Positions 1 to 11,723 of a stretch of DNA of 64,000 nucleotides are shown one piece after another. The position numbers and the translations under genes are program-made. Below the pieces are notes generated by a model. The model had not been told where the DNA came from. It was given only the letters and a program-made list of their open reading frames with translations, and did no database searches. Source of the DNA: Paragordius varius (Eukaryota; Nematomorpha); NCBI GenBank assembly GCA_964247055.1, contig OZ176059.1, positions 1,054,001 through 1,118,000 of the forward strand. The letters are read 5' to 3'. Each line of letters begins with the position of its first letter. The first letter of the stretch is position 1.

Positions 1-372
1 CAGGGGGCACCTTTTATTAAAAGCCATTATAATAATTTTTTGCCCTAGAAAATTCATTTTCCTCTGCCTGTGTCCGCCTCCATTGTGAATTTTTTCCGCA
101 TAACTTGTGTAAATTAGTTAGATTGGGGTAAATTTGGTATAAAACCTTCATGGAAATTAATCAATCCTCAAAAAGATCGCAATTCAGTTTTATTTGATGG
201 TGGGCATTTTTGAATGGCCTCTAATTTTTCATCGGTAGGTTAAATATCTTTCCCAGAGATTACATAACCCATGTATTACCTCGGGAATCGCCATTTGGAG
301 TTTATCCTTGCGTAATCGCAATCCGGCCTCTTGTAACCGGCTTAAAACAACCCTTAGTCTTTTATCATGTTC
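1..372 (-). mobile_element. Gypsy-type LTR retrotransposon fossil, reverse transcriptase part
   Basis: Read on the - strand, this edge segment resembles the palm-to-connection part of a Gypsy (Metaviridae-like) reverse transcriptase. It shows the family pattern of a loop rich in H, D and R followed by LSRLQEAGLRLRKDKLQMAI, and then the KTELRSFLG-like segment. It is broken and runs off the left edge of the window. No LTR is visible here. It directly abuts the inverted duplication to its right, so one element was probably inserted into the other. Family assignment rests on motif recall only. Confidence 0.55.
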
Positions 373-384
373 CTCGCAAGTGGC

Positions 385-3290
385 ACATAGAATTCCTATT
401 AACAAGGGCTAACTTTGCTTGCCGCTGTTCATTGTAAGGTATTAATGATGCTTTCTGTACAGCAAGAGACAACATATCCCTGACATGAGTCTCCATCTTT
501 GGCAATATTCTGGTCATGTAGTCTGTCACTGTCTTTTCATAAGGTCTGTTTAACTCATTTGTGAACCAATCACCTTTTGAGGCTAGCGATTCTCCCTTTG
601 CCAAGTCCTTTAAACATAAATTATAGATTCTGTTCAATAACTCTCTTTGCAGGAAGGCTTAGTACGAATTCTTCTTCTGTCAAAAGATAGGCAAAGTTTT
701 TATACAATTGATCCCCGGTTGTAGGGAACACGTCAACTAATTTCTCGCAAGTAACTCTGTTCATTGAAATGGTATTATCGTCCCATGTGTTGTTCTTTGA
801 TGAAGACCACTTTTTGAATAATTATCACCAAGCAAACACAGGGGAAAATTACTAATCTGCAGATCGTGTTCCTGAGATTAGATCATCCCAATGTATGGCT
901 TACCTTCAATTCGTCTACTTGCCTCATACAATTTTTTAAGTTCTTCCTTCCATACTTGTCCGGCCGACTTTAGAAAATCATCTCCCAAGCCTAATATGGA
1001 ACAATCAAATGTCACACTCTGAATATGGTAGTGCTATAAACCAACAATAACTGAGTCACCAGGGCTTTTTCCCAGTCACAATAATAATAAATCTTCCAGA
1101 GTTTGAGAGAAGAATAATCATGACCAGGTATGATATCTTCTTCTTTTATTGTTCTAGAGTAGGTTTCCTCTCTATCTCGAAGGAGGACCCATCCTACGAT
1201 TTCTGCCACTGTAGAATTACCAATCAATCCTCCTTCTCCTAATGCTTTCATGCCAATTTCGAATGCAGAGTCAGCTAGTAATTGTGCCCCACTTAAAGTA
1301 ACTGCACTAGAGCATCTCTTGGCTATCTGTTTATAAGCTGTTTCTTTGATAGTGTACGCTGGAGCTAGAGCACATATAGCTGTTACGACCAAGAAATCCC
1401 GAAGGGAGTCTTGATGTGAGCCTGTATACTTAGTCCTAGTTATAGAGCACCTATCACTTTCTATGGTTGTATAGTACTGATTTACCTGGGCCCATATATG
1501 AGGATATATTAAGAGAAGGACTGTAAGAACCTTCCACACAATACTTTCCTGAGACGTACGCACAGTCAATGACCGGATTTTAGTTATCTTTGTAACTTAC
1601 AAAATTAAAACTTATTCTACTCCCTCTGTTGCTTTTTTTATACCTAATATAAATATATTAAGAGACACTCTAGATGAGCAGAACATTACATCATTTGTAT
1701 TGGTACATATACCAAGAGAAGATTTCCACACGCTTAAATACTACTTTGTGCATCCAGTCATGAAGCATTCTGTGAAAAAATTGATCTTTTTTGATTATGG
1801 TACCTGGTGTATTCCAATATAGAGATGGACCTATCTCAATTGATAATAAACTTGTAAATCCTTCAGGGAAGTCCAAAAAGACATTTGATTGTTTACTGAT
1901 ATTGGTAGGAGACCCAAATGCGATCATATCTATATCAACCCAACAATTTGTGTTAGCAAGATGTCTTGATATATTACCCACTTGTTTGATGCAATTCTTC
2001 TCCAATGGCGGCACAGAATGAGCATCCACAAAAATTACTAACACATCCACTGAGCATTACATTTTGACCAGTTATGAAAATGTTTTACTGGTTGTCTATT
2101 ACTCTCAGGGAAGTATTGTGTGTAAGGCTTTTACAGTCCTTCTCTTAATATATCCTCATATATGGGCCCAAGCGAATCAGTACTATACACCAATAGAAGG
2201 TGAAAGGAGCTCTATAACTAGGACTTACAGGCTCACATCAAGACTCCCTTCGGGATTTCTTGGTCGCAACAGCTATATGTGCTCTAGCTCCAGCGTACAC
2301 TATCAAAGAAACAGCTTATAAACAGATAGCCAAGAGATGCTCTAGTGCAGTTACTTTAAGTGGGGCACAATTACTAGCTGACTCTGCATTCGAAATTGGC
2401 ATGAAAGCATTAGGAGAAGGAGGATTGATTGGTAATTCTACAGTGGCAGAAATCGTAAGATGGGTCTTCCTTCGAGATAGAGAGGGAACCTACTCAGGAA
2501 AAATAAAAGAAGAAGATATCATACCTGGTCATGATTATTCTTCTCTCAAACTCTGAAAGATTTTTTACTATTGTGACTGGGCAAAAGCCCTGGTGACTCA
2601 GTTATTGTTGGTTTATAGCACTACCATATTCAGAGTGTGACATTTGATTGTTCCATATTAGGCTTGGGAGATGATTTTCTAAAGTCGGCCGGACAAGTAT
2701 GGAAGGAAGAACTTAAAAAATTGTATGAGGCAAGTAGACGAATTGAAGGTAAGCCATACATTGGGATGATCTAATCTCAGGAACACGATCTGCAGATTAG
2801 TAATTTTCCCCTGTGTTTGCTTGGTGATAATTATTCAAAAAGTGGTCTTCATCAAAGAACAACACATGGGACGCCTATAATACCAGTTCAATGAACAGAG
2901 TTACTTGCGAGAAATTAGTTAACGTGTTCCTTACAACCGGAGATCAATTGCATAAGAACTTTGCCTATCTTTTGACAGAAGAAGAATTTGTACTAAGCCT
3001 TCATGACAAGGACAACAAAGAAAAGTTATTGAACAGAATTTATAATTTATGTTTAAAAGACTTGGCAAAGGGAGCATCGCCAGCCTCAAAAGGTGAATGG
3101 TTCACAAATGAGTTAAACAGACGTTGTGAAAAGACAGTGACAGACTACATGACCAGAATATTGCCAAAGATGGAAACTCATGTCAGGGATATGTTGTCTC
3201 TTGCTGTACAGAAAGCATCATTAAAACCTGACAATAAACGGAGGCAAGCAAAGTTAGCCCTTGTTAATAGGAATTCTGAAGATTTTCATG
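385..3290. repeat. Large inverted duplication of an unrecognised coding unit
   Basis: Two long arms of about 1.17 kb, roughly 390-1555 (coding on the - strand) and 2104-3285 (coding on the + strand), are near-identical reverse complements separated by about 550 bp. Each arm encodes the same two protein blocks. One contains AYKQIAKRCSSAVTLSGAQL and the other contains KTVTDYMTRILPKMETHVRD. Between them lies a block containing ILGLGDDFLKSAGQVWKEEL. I do not recognise the family. The size, the lack of relation to neighbouring genes and the flanking retroelements suggest a mobile or virus-derived sequence, so it is treated as a broken fossil. A host gene duplicated head to head remains possible. 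Confidence 0.6.
1691..2050 (-). other. Open frame in the spacer of the inverted duplication, unknown
   Basis: A 119-codon open frame lies between the two arms on the - strand, just upstream of the left arm's coding block and in the same direction. It may therefore be the N-terminal part of the same unknown product. It contains MDVLVIFVDAHSVPPLEKNC near its start and a Trp/Phe-rich C-terminal half. No signal peptide or familiar motif is visible, and no function can be given. Confidence 0.3.
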
Positions 3291-3309
3291 AATTTTTCTT
3301 GTATAGGTG

Positions 3310-5091
3310 TTAAAATGTAGAGGACATAAGCAATGTCTGGACCACATATTACCAAGAACAATTCGGAAAAATACATGATTTTAAAACAATAAACCAACCA
3401 CCAGCAAAAGGTCCCAGACCATTGATAACAGATGTAAGTGGCCTAGATGAAATATAACAAAGCAACTGTGGTCCATTTTAAATCAGCTCCGACATGATTA
3501 AAGCTTTACCCCCAATGCATTCATTTAACTAATATATTAAATCAAATCTTATCAACGAATCACATCCCTAATGATTGGTGAAAAAGCACCATCATTCCCA
3601 TTTAAACAAAACAAAGGGGACGACATACTCGTTTGTTCCTCCTACAAATCACTAAAATTGTTGGAGCACCCGTTAAAATTTTTTTGAATCCATTATTGAA
3701 TCAAAACCGAGATCAATCAGCAACATAGATGAATCGCAATATGCCTATAAACCAAACAGTAGCACAATTGATGCAATCTTTATTTAAAAATAAAAAACTA
3801 TATCATGTTATTATTGATTTACAAAGGGCCTTTGATTGTATCCCCAGGAAGTTAATCACATCCACACTACGACCCAACAACGTAGATGATTGGATAATCG
3901 AATCTATTGAAATGATGTACTACAAAACAACAAACTGCGTCAGATTAACACTAGGCAACACAGCTTTTGTTCCAAACGAATCTGGTCTTCATCAGGGCTC
4001 CATCCTAAGCCCTTTACTTTTCATTTTAATAATTGATTACCTAACAAAAGATATAAAACAAGGCCTACCATGGGAACTTATCTATGCGGACGACATTGTC
4101 CTCACCGCAACATCAATGGAAGAATTAAATCAAAAGTACAACACATGGAAATCACACTTAGAAAAGGGTGGAATGAAGATAAATATAAGCAAAACAAAGG
4201 TGCTGATAACGGGTGAAACTGTATATGATCGACCTAAGTTTCCATGTAGAGTATGTGATTTAGATGTAAAACAACTCAATTCAATCCTATGTACATCATG
4301 CAATAAGTGGGTACAGAAAAAATGCTCGCTTATAAAAGGGACATTAATCAACATAAATTTTATGTGAATCATGCAAAAATAAAACTATAAATCACTCATC
4401 CAATTCAATAAATTACCTTTATATGGCAGACGCCAAAATCGAATCGGTATATAATTTTAAATACTTGGGCGATGTCATACATTGCCTAGGTGGAATAAAC
4501 CAGTCAGTTCAATATAGATCCCAAAAGGCTTAGGTAAAATATCATCAACTTAATTTTGTGCTCAAAAATAAACACATATCAGCAAAAAACAAAGGTTTAA
4601 TCTACAAAGCCGGCATACGTCCCACACTCCTCTATGTAAGCGAGAGTTGGCCGATGACAGATTCATTTGAGAAAAAACTAATGAACACACTAAATTTATT
4701 CCACCCCAATAAGTCAAATTCAAATTTACATCAACTGTACCAAATCAAACCTTTAAATGTTATGCTCAGAAAAAATAGGTTTAGATATTTCGGACACATC
4801 AAACGGCTCCAGAACAATGGACAAATAAAATTATCCCTACATCCCGAAGGTAACAATCGCAGGGGTAGACCAACATTTGACTGGGAAAAAACAATAAATA
4901 ATGATTTAAATAGTGTTGCCAACATTGATGATGCACATATTACAGGCAGCTTCTATACAGATACAATGGCTAGCCATTACACAAAAAACGACACATCATC
5001 AATAATTATTTGTGAACCATTTAATATGTTTTACGGCTATTTATTGAAGTTTTTGATTAAAAAGTTTTTAGAAATAAATATTGAAAATTAG
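3310..5091 (+). mobile_element. Decayed LINE (non-LTR retrotransposon), RT and 3' part
   Basis: The open frame at 3729-4367 carries non-LTR reverse-transcriptase motifs: DLQRAFDCIP (residues 30-39), GLHQGSILSPLLF (86-98) and the catalytic YADD (119-122). It is followed by a PHD-like Cys cluster with C173, C176, C188, C191 and C199, of the type seen after the RT in a subset of animal LINEs. A second block at 4558-5091 in another frame matches the element's C-terminal region (ASETWP-like and RRFRYFGH-like motifs, then RRGRPTFDWEK). A degraded N-terminal RT section runs from about 3310. Stops and frame changes separate the blocks, so the copy is dead. The 5' end is lost at the boundary with the inverted duplication, and I see no clear poly(A) tail. 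Confidence 0.8.
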
Positions 5092-6519
5092 CTGATCAAA
5101 AATAAAGGTTCCAAAATTCCGTTCCCATCTGCTTTTTTAAAAATATATTTTGAAACCGAAACATGGAACAAAAAATTACTTCAAAACAAAGATATTCCAT
5201 ATAGTTATGAAGGAATAAAATAAATTACGAATATTTTAATCAAGCTGATTGATATATATGCTTTTACTTAGGAAAAATCTAATTCATACTTTTTTGAAAC
5301 CTGATGCCGTTTTGATTGAGAATTTGGTTGATACATCAGTGCATTTTGTGGTTGGTGTATAGAAAGTCAAAAATAATTTTTTATCTGATTCCTAAAATAT
5401 CAATTAGTTTTTACTTTACATAGGATTTGATTTAAATTATCGTTTGTGTTGTTTTCAATTAAAGGGTATCTAAAATAAACAAATGTGCACATACATTGTG
5501 GGTAATGATATTTGATAAATATGTGGTGGTTGGTTATCAACAAGGTATGATTCATCAATAATATGTGGTAATTGACCGTGTAAATTAAATAACATAAGAT
5601 TAGGCATTGCCTTTTTTTGCATTGTTCGGTTAAAATAGGCAAGCATGCGTTAACATGCGCCAAAATGTTGCAGCTGATTATTTTGATCCCGTAATCAGAA
5701 AAATGTATTTCCTTTGAAGCAATTTTTTAGGAAACCGCACACATTTATAAAATAAAAATTTGTTTCAAAAGTCTGTTTGTACAAAATAACCCTTTAGTAA
5801 TGTCTCACTACGCGTGAAAGTATGGATTTTAAAAAATTCTAAGTTTGAATCACGTTTCCGTAAAATGCATATTCCCTTTCTTCGGTCGCAACAGTTGTTA
5901 TTTTGAGTTCTTTTCGAAAGTGCCGAGGATTACATAGCCGTTTTTTAGAATGAGCTTCCAGATACCGTTTTTGGAAATAAGGTTTTTAAGCAATTATTGG
6001 ATTAAAGGCTGTTTTCTGGAAAATATAGGCCCAATAATTATCGGTAAACATTTTACATCATCTCAATGACGACAGAGCCAATTTTTGAACTCTTTTTTAC
6101 CTTATGGAAATGAGAATAAGCAAATATGGTTTCAGAAAACGCATAGGCTTATTCGATATAAATAATATATATTTTATCAGTTTTTCCACATAGATTTTTT
6201 TAAAAATTAGCACCTTGGTTGATATCCCAATAATTATTGCTTTTGAGGACACCTACCGGAAAAGGTGTAGGGGTAAACATTTAACATTCGGAGTTTTTTT
6301 TATCTTTTGGGAGTGAGCGAAGGACAGGTTATTCTTCTAAATTGAACGTTTCCTCACCAGTGAATACAAGTTTTGAACATATATGAAAGCTATTTCGAGG
6401 AAAACAAGCAGGCTCAAATTTATAATTAAATTTCGAGATTTTCACCAGATTTTGAAGAAAGCGAATGCGCTATTGTAACACACCATTACATTTTGGGACA
6501 GTTTTATTAGAGCCATTTG
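5092..6519. other. AT-rich intergenic stretch, no gene seen
   Basis: Only short chance open frames are present. A degenerate internal similarity exists between about 6000-6060 and 6225-6285 (both hold a CCAATAATTAT...GGTAAACATTT-like string), which suggests an old repeat. No RNA gene was found by eye. Confidence 0.5.
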
Positions 6520-7862
6520 AAATTGAAAATCTTAAAACTTAAAATAAAATTGGGGTATCTAAATAACCCAGACTATATTAAAGTTAATATTTTTAAAAAA
6601 CCACTGAAGGAAACGGTTCCATTTTAATTTATGATTCATAATAAAAATATAAATAAGTTAAAATATCTAAAAATTTCGTTTCATAAACATGTCATGTTCC
6701 CTAAATTTTTTCCATAAGTCACGTTAATATAAGTAATATCAGGTATGAATAAACTTTATTATATATTTCGGTTCATTAATGTTATATAAGTGCAAATTTT
6801 TGCCATGGTTTTATCGTTGCATATTTTTAAATTTTTTTATTTTAAACAAGCCTGGCGTAACCAACTTCCCCAATTTGAATCGAAAAAATTAAATGAGTGT
6901 GTTGTATCCAAGTTAAAAAATAGGTATTTAATAAATAAAAATATGCTTTTTTAGCCTTTTAGGCGCATCACAAAATTTTTTTCAAGAATGTAAAATCGTA
7001 AAAACTCAATAAAAATTTTTTTGCAGCCATATTTTTTCTATAATTTTTTATACGCTAATGCAATAGGCAAACAAATGTTTATTATGGATATGTAATATAA
7101 ACCATTATCAAACTTTCAGGCTACATTTTACCAACAAAATTTGTTGTATTTTTATTTTAATATCAGCCGTTCTTCCTAATCGTGAGGCCTTAATTTTAGA
7201 CTTTAGGAGTCATAAAACTATAAAGAGCTTTTTTATTTAATACATGAAAACATATAATTAAATTATAACTAAAATAACTTTCAACAGTGTTGTTTATTTA
7301 CAAAATTGAGCTCTGGGATATAGAACAACCCTGAAATATAATCAAGGAAAATGTTGAAAGGTAGTGAGGTGTTCAAATTTTCTCTTAACCCCGTGTTAAA
7401 ATAAGGACATCTAAACATAATTTGGCTTCTTTTCGAGATTTAAGGTGATTTCATGTTTATACACTCTATATCTTTTAAATTTAGCTTTTTCCTAACACTA
7501 ATTTAACAAATATAATTAGAATTTTTAAATACATTTTTAAAGATTCAAAACAAAACTTTAATCTAACAGTTTTGTTTTATTTAATTTTTATCTCTTATTA
7601 AATAAAAAATAGATCATACTAGCCAATGACTACCGAAAAATTATAATTTTTAATAATTGATTGATGTGTCAATATTTTTAGCTATCAGCATTATAACATT
7701 CTAGCGGAAATAACTTTTTAAATAATCTTGAACATAAATATTCTAAATTTTTTTCGATAGTTATATCAAATAAATTTGCCTTAATTAAGCCTGTCTCATC
7801 TTTATAACTCTCTGTTATAAATGTTTTTATAATACGTAGACGTGCGATAATTTAACGCATTC

Positions 7863-8371
7863 ATGTTGCCACATATTTTGACCACACTCTTGGTAACTTT
7901 GATTGATTTTGCTTATGGAGAATCAAATAACTGTTATGATAAAGGCTTTATAGCTGTTCAATGTGAGGATTGCGAAAAATTTGATAATAAAACGGCAATT
8001 TATGATGATTGTAAGGGATGTTGTTTGAAAACTTTATCTGAGGATAGTCAGGATTCAGTATAATTATAAATCTTATTAAATAGTCGTTTATATCAGCAAA
8101 ATTGGTTGTATGTGGATGAAAATTAAAAGCTTATCCTCAAATTCATGGTTTTAATAAATTATATATTTAAGCATTTGTAACGAGTGAAAAGATTGCAAAT
8201 TATCCGATGTTAGAAGTTGTGTATAGAGGAGGTGCCCTCCCAGCCCTTGAACTAACCCAATCTGACGGTTCTGTAAAAGTACAAGCTATAGATGCATGGA
8301 CCACTGATGCTTTGGAAGAATTTTTAAAGAAAACTTTTCCAAACAATATTTTAACGTCTGATGAATTGTAA
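7863..8371 (+). CDS. SELENOF: SELENOF, 15-kDa selenoprotein of the endoplasmic reticulum
   Basis: Three exons, 7863-8057, 8084-8147 and 8172-8371, join in phases 0 and 1 into a 151-residue reading frame. The product starts with a hydrophobic signal peptide (MLPHILTTLLVTLIDFAYG). A Cys-rich N-terminal domain follows (CEDC, then CKGCC), which in this family binds the folding sensor UGGT. Then comes the thioredoxin-like domain with the redox motif CGU: codons TGT GGA TGA AAA at 8111-8122 read CGUK, with VVCGUKLKAYPQIHAFV around it. The C-terminal part, YRGGALPALELTQSDGSVK...WTTDALEEFL, matches the family. Known role: an ER thiol-disulfide oxidoreductase in glycoprotein folding quality control. 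The Sec residue is supported by continued homology after the TGA and by a SECIS element downstream. Both introns are unusually short (26 and 24 nt). Confidence 0.93.
8058..8083 (+). other. 26-nt micro-intron 1 of SELENOF
   Basis: The intron runs from GTATAATT to AAATAG and splits SEDSQDS from SFISAKLVVCG in phase 0. Without its removal the frame ends at a TAA just after the donor. The removal is forced by the reading frame and by the family's length. Confidence 0.85.
8117..8119 (+). promoter_or_regulatory. SELENOF: UGA selenocysteine codon of SELENOF
   Basis: This in-frame TGA sits exactly where the family has Sec (CGU-K-L). Homology continues across the next splice junction to the natural TAA stop at 8369-8371. 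Recoding depends on the SECIS element at 8402-8487. Confidence 0.92.
8148..8171 (+). other. 24-nt micro-intron 2 of SELENOF
   Basis: The intron runs from GTTTTAAT to TTTAAG and interrupts the Ala codon of QIHAFV in phase 1. It is about as short as any animal intron known to me. Both flanks are well conserved with the family, which fixes the boundaries to the base. Confidence 0.88.
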
Positions 8372-8401
8372 ATCATGCAACATTTTTACTACTTTGTATA
8401 C

Positions 8402-8487
8402 TTTGATGTGTTAATGTTATCAATATATGACGATATAATTGTTAAAATATATGCAATTATATCTGAAACCTGGTCATTAACATCAAA
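8402..8487 (+). promoter_or_regulatory. SECIS element in the SELENOF 3' UTR
   Basis: The element begins 31 bases after the stop codon. Helix I pairs TTTGATG/TTAATG (8402-8416) with CATTAACATCAAA (8475-8487). The non-Watson-Crick quartet is formed by ATGA (8427-8430) and TGA (8464-8466). Helix II is a perfect 10-bp stem, GATATAATTG (8432-8441) with CAATTATATC (8454-8463). The 12-nt apical loop (8442-8453) holds the AA motif. All the hallmark parts are present in order and spacing. Very AT-rich stems are unusual but fit this genome. Confidence 0.9.
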
Positions 8488-8511
8488 ATATATATGGTAT
8501 AAATTGGTCAT

Positions 8512-8592
8512 AATAAACTTTGACACTAAATTTTTGGTTATTCTACATATTGTTAAAATTTATGATTAATTTTTATGGTTAACGCGAATAAA
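8512..8592 (+). terminator. Poly(A) signals of SELENOF
   Basis: AATAAA occurs at 8512-8517 and again at 8587-8592, both just beyond the SECIS element. Either would keep the SECIS in the mRNA. Confidence 0.55.
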
Positions 8593-9442
8593 TTGTTAAT
8601 TTTTTGTAAATGATTTTATTCGAATTGTAACATCTTTTGATTTGAATCCATTTTTCGTTTTAAAATAAAATCTTGAATCAAAAAAGGATTCCATTAACAT
8701 TTGGAACAATACATTCATTTCAGTGATACAAATTGTTGGATACCCCAGGCCTGTGTAAAATTAAATACTTCAAAAAATATGGAAGGGATCGAATCATGAT
8801 AAAAGTTTGCACTTATATGACATTTAATAATCGAAATATAATAAAAATTTATTAAAAATATTTGATATTACTTCTTTTAAGGTAATGCTTAAAGATAAAA
8901 ATTTGGTCAACATGACAGGTGTGCATTAGCTTAATTAATACATTTATTTCTATCAATGTTAGATGGTTAACTTTAATTTTAGCTTAAATACTAAATTAAC
9001 ATGATATTTTGCAAAAAAGTTGTAAAATAAAGATGGCTTCGAAGTAATTTGATATGGAACTTTTTTCTGGGGATTTAGATACCCCAATTTGACTCGAAGT
9101 TTTAAGAAAATTATTTAAATGTCACAAAACGATGATTAATTAGTTAGAGAGAATGTAAAGGACAATAAGTGACCAATAAGGTTAAGCATTTTTGTCGAAT
9201 ATGCTTTATGAATTTTCATATTAACGACAGTGGCCCACCCAATTAATACAAAGGCGAATAGCTATACGCTTGACTTTATAAAAGACAATATAACGAGAAC
9301 ACGAAAGAGTTTAAAAGTTTTTGAAAAATAAAAATGTCTCGATAAACTATTTCTGGGCATAGAATTTTTACTAAAAAACGCTATTACTTATTTGGATCTG
9401 AACACGGTCCATGAACTGATATGATGCGAATCTACTAATATA

Positions 9443-9619
9443 CAGTATGCATTTTAATGGTTGCTTATTTCACACTATAGTAGGGCGATTTGCAAAACAA
9501 TAGTGTATGGGAAAAACAACAAAATGTTGAAAAAACAATTATTTCCTTTCTTTTTTCCATACAGTTCTGTGTTGGGCCCAACTATAGTGTGAAATAAGCA
9601 ACCATTAAAATGCATACTC
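9443..9619. mobile_element. Tc1/mariner-type MITE, family with CAGTATGCATTTTAATGG ends
   Basis: A hairpin element of about 177 bp with near-perfect inverted arms (CAGTATGCATTTTAATGG... against ...CCATTAAAATGCATACT) and a TA before the left end. A second copy lies at 28674-28857 in a BRCA2 intron. It has no coding capacity. Confidence 0.8.
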
Positions 9620-10441
9620 TTTGATTATAATAATCATGGCGGATATCCCCTTGTTCGAATAAAAACTCTGGGGCGATTGAGGGAGTTTGGATCATAATGT
9701 TTCATTGTAACATATTTAAGTGCCAGTTGATGAATCGAATATGCTGTAAGTTGTTTAATCTGATCTTAATACCGTAACTTAGGCCTTACATATTTTCTAG
9801 AGGCTCTTGCCTAACATGGTCCCTTTTTCAATATTTTAAGACAATCAAACTCTGATCCTAGTTGTGACTAGTCACGCGTAGCTCTGTTCCAATCGAAACC
9901 AAAATCATTAGTGAATTGATACTTAATTTTTCTGAAACAAAAGTAAAAAAGTGTTTTTCAATAGTCTATAAGGTAAGATAATTATGAAAAAATTCCGATA
10001 TTTACAACCATTCAACGCATATTTTTTTAACAGGTATGAATGAAATTTTTTGGATATTTCCTAATTAATAAATCACTCATCCATAGAAATAATGTGTTAG
10101 AATAAATTATTGTTATATATTTAAATATATTTGTTGGTTTATTTTATGTTTTACATTGAACAAAATTTACTTATAATAAACGAAAATTATGTTAGATATG
10201 TATTCAATATTACTGAATATGCAAAATTCCAAGCAAGATAATTTGGAATGAATGTATACATAATATAGAAAAGCCCAGAAGCTTTTTAGTTGGAGAGGCT
10301 AAATAAGGAATTATTTAGGATATTTCTATTAAAACGATAATACATTGTCTCATATATCCAAAAAGTTGCGTTGTCATGTTCGATCGGATATCGATACGAC
10401 CTCCACTAGCACCAGCTTTCTGAATTCGAATTGCCACCAGA
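9620..10441. other. AT-rich intergenic stretch, nothing recognised
   Basis: No open frame of note and no repeat structure was found by eye between the MITE and the LTR remains. Confidence 0.4.
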
Positions 10442-11723
10442 TGTTAACTTGATGAGGAGATAATTATAAGAAACGTATGAATATTCGGTTTTTTTATGGT
10501 TTATATATACTAATTTTAGTTGTACATAATTTGCATTATAACAATAAAATTTCAAGTAACAAAGGATATAATATTTACATAGTACCAAAAAATATAAAAA
10601 TAATACAATTCAAATAACGCTGAAAGTTATGATATACAACCAAGTGTATTTCAAATTTGTATGTAACACAGAAAATTATGATATAAAAACAAAGTATATA
10701 TTTCAGATTTGCATGTAACATCACTTCCCCCTTAAGAGAACCGGACCGGCTTCCGCCGAATTCTCTCGGGGTAACGACGCTCGTGCGGATTTACATTGAA
10801 ATTTTCATTATTGCTATTAATATTATCATTACTACTTTCATTATTATTTTCATTTATTTTATCATTTTATTGTCATTACTACTATTATTATTATCTATAC
10901 TGTTACCATTATTATTACTGTTATTGTCTTTATCACTATCATTACTATTGTTTTGAGTGACCGGTGTGGTTGAGTTGGCGGGTTGGTCTACTTGTTTCAA
11001 TTGCTCCGCATGCTTTCTGACGATCTTCTAGTTTACCTGATCCCACACACTGTACCAAAGGAGACCTGTTCTATCAACAACATCGCCGGCTCGCCATCCA
11101 GGACTTTGTTCGTTTTTCATCATTATGCGTTGGTTTATTGAGAATTCACGGCGTGGACGGGGTGCGTCTAAGCTTTCAAACTATGATTCGTCGACACCGC
11201 CAACTCAACGACACCGGTCACTCCTAACAATAGTAATGATAGTGATCACGCCAATAACAGTAATATTAATGGTAACAGTATAGATAATAATAACAATAGT
11301 AATGACAATATAAATGATAATAATAATGAAAGTAGTAATGATAATATTAATAGCAATAATGACAATATCAATGCAAATCCGCACGAGCGTCGTTACCCCG
11401 AGAGAATTAGGCGGAAGCCGGTCCGGTTCTCCTAAGGGGGAAGTGATGTTACATGCAAATCTTAAATATATACTTTGTTTTTATATCATAATTTTCTGTG
11501 CTACATACAAATTTGAAATACACTTGGTTGTATATCATAACTTTCAGCGTTATTTGAATTGTATTATTTTCTATATTTTTTGGGTACTATGTAAATATTA
11601 TATCCTTTGTTACTTGAAATTTTATTGTTATAAGTACAACTAAAATTAGCATATATAAACCATAAAAAACCGAATAAATATTCATTTCACGTTTCTTATA
11701 ATTATCTCCTCATCAAGTTAACA
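10442..11723. mobile_element. Gypsy-type LTR element fossil, two 3' ends in inverted orientation
   Basis: Two related LTRs of about 280 bp, 10442-10723 (- strand) and 11444-11723 (+ strand), begin TGATGTTACATG and end GTTAACA. Each is preceded by a purine tract (AAGGGGGAAG) and by the C-terminus of a Gypsy polyprotein (Arg-rich HERRYPERIRRKPVRFS). The - strand part also shows the integrase C-terminal pattern WRAGDVVDRTGLLWYSVWDQ. The two ends face each other across a short AC/AT-rich centre, so this is a rearranged, broken fossil. The LTRs remain alike, which suggests moderate age. Confidence 0.75.

Larger units (their letters stand above)
6520..9125. repeat. Long inverted repeat enclosing SELENOF
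   Basis: The left arm (about 6520-6870) and right arm (about 8715-9125) are diverged reverse complements. The strings TTGGGGTATCTAAAT at about 6550 and ATTTAGATACCCCAA at about 9071 pair. So do ATATAAGTGCAAA at about 6785 and TTTGCACTTATAT at about 8805, and the adjoining bases pair too. The spacing between the paired blocks is about 205 bp in both arms, so the whole arms are related. The enclosed 1.85 kb carries the complete SELENOF gene. The arms contain a CCTGGGGTATCCAAC-like string reminiscent of hAT ends. This may be two copies of one old transposon in opposite orientation, or a composite element. Confidence 0.65.

Noticed and set aside
8117-8119. TGA as a nonsense mutation or sequencing error in a pseudogene
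   Set aside because: Homology continues on both sides, the position is the family's Sec site, and a complete SECIS follows.
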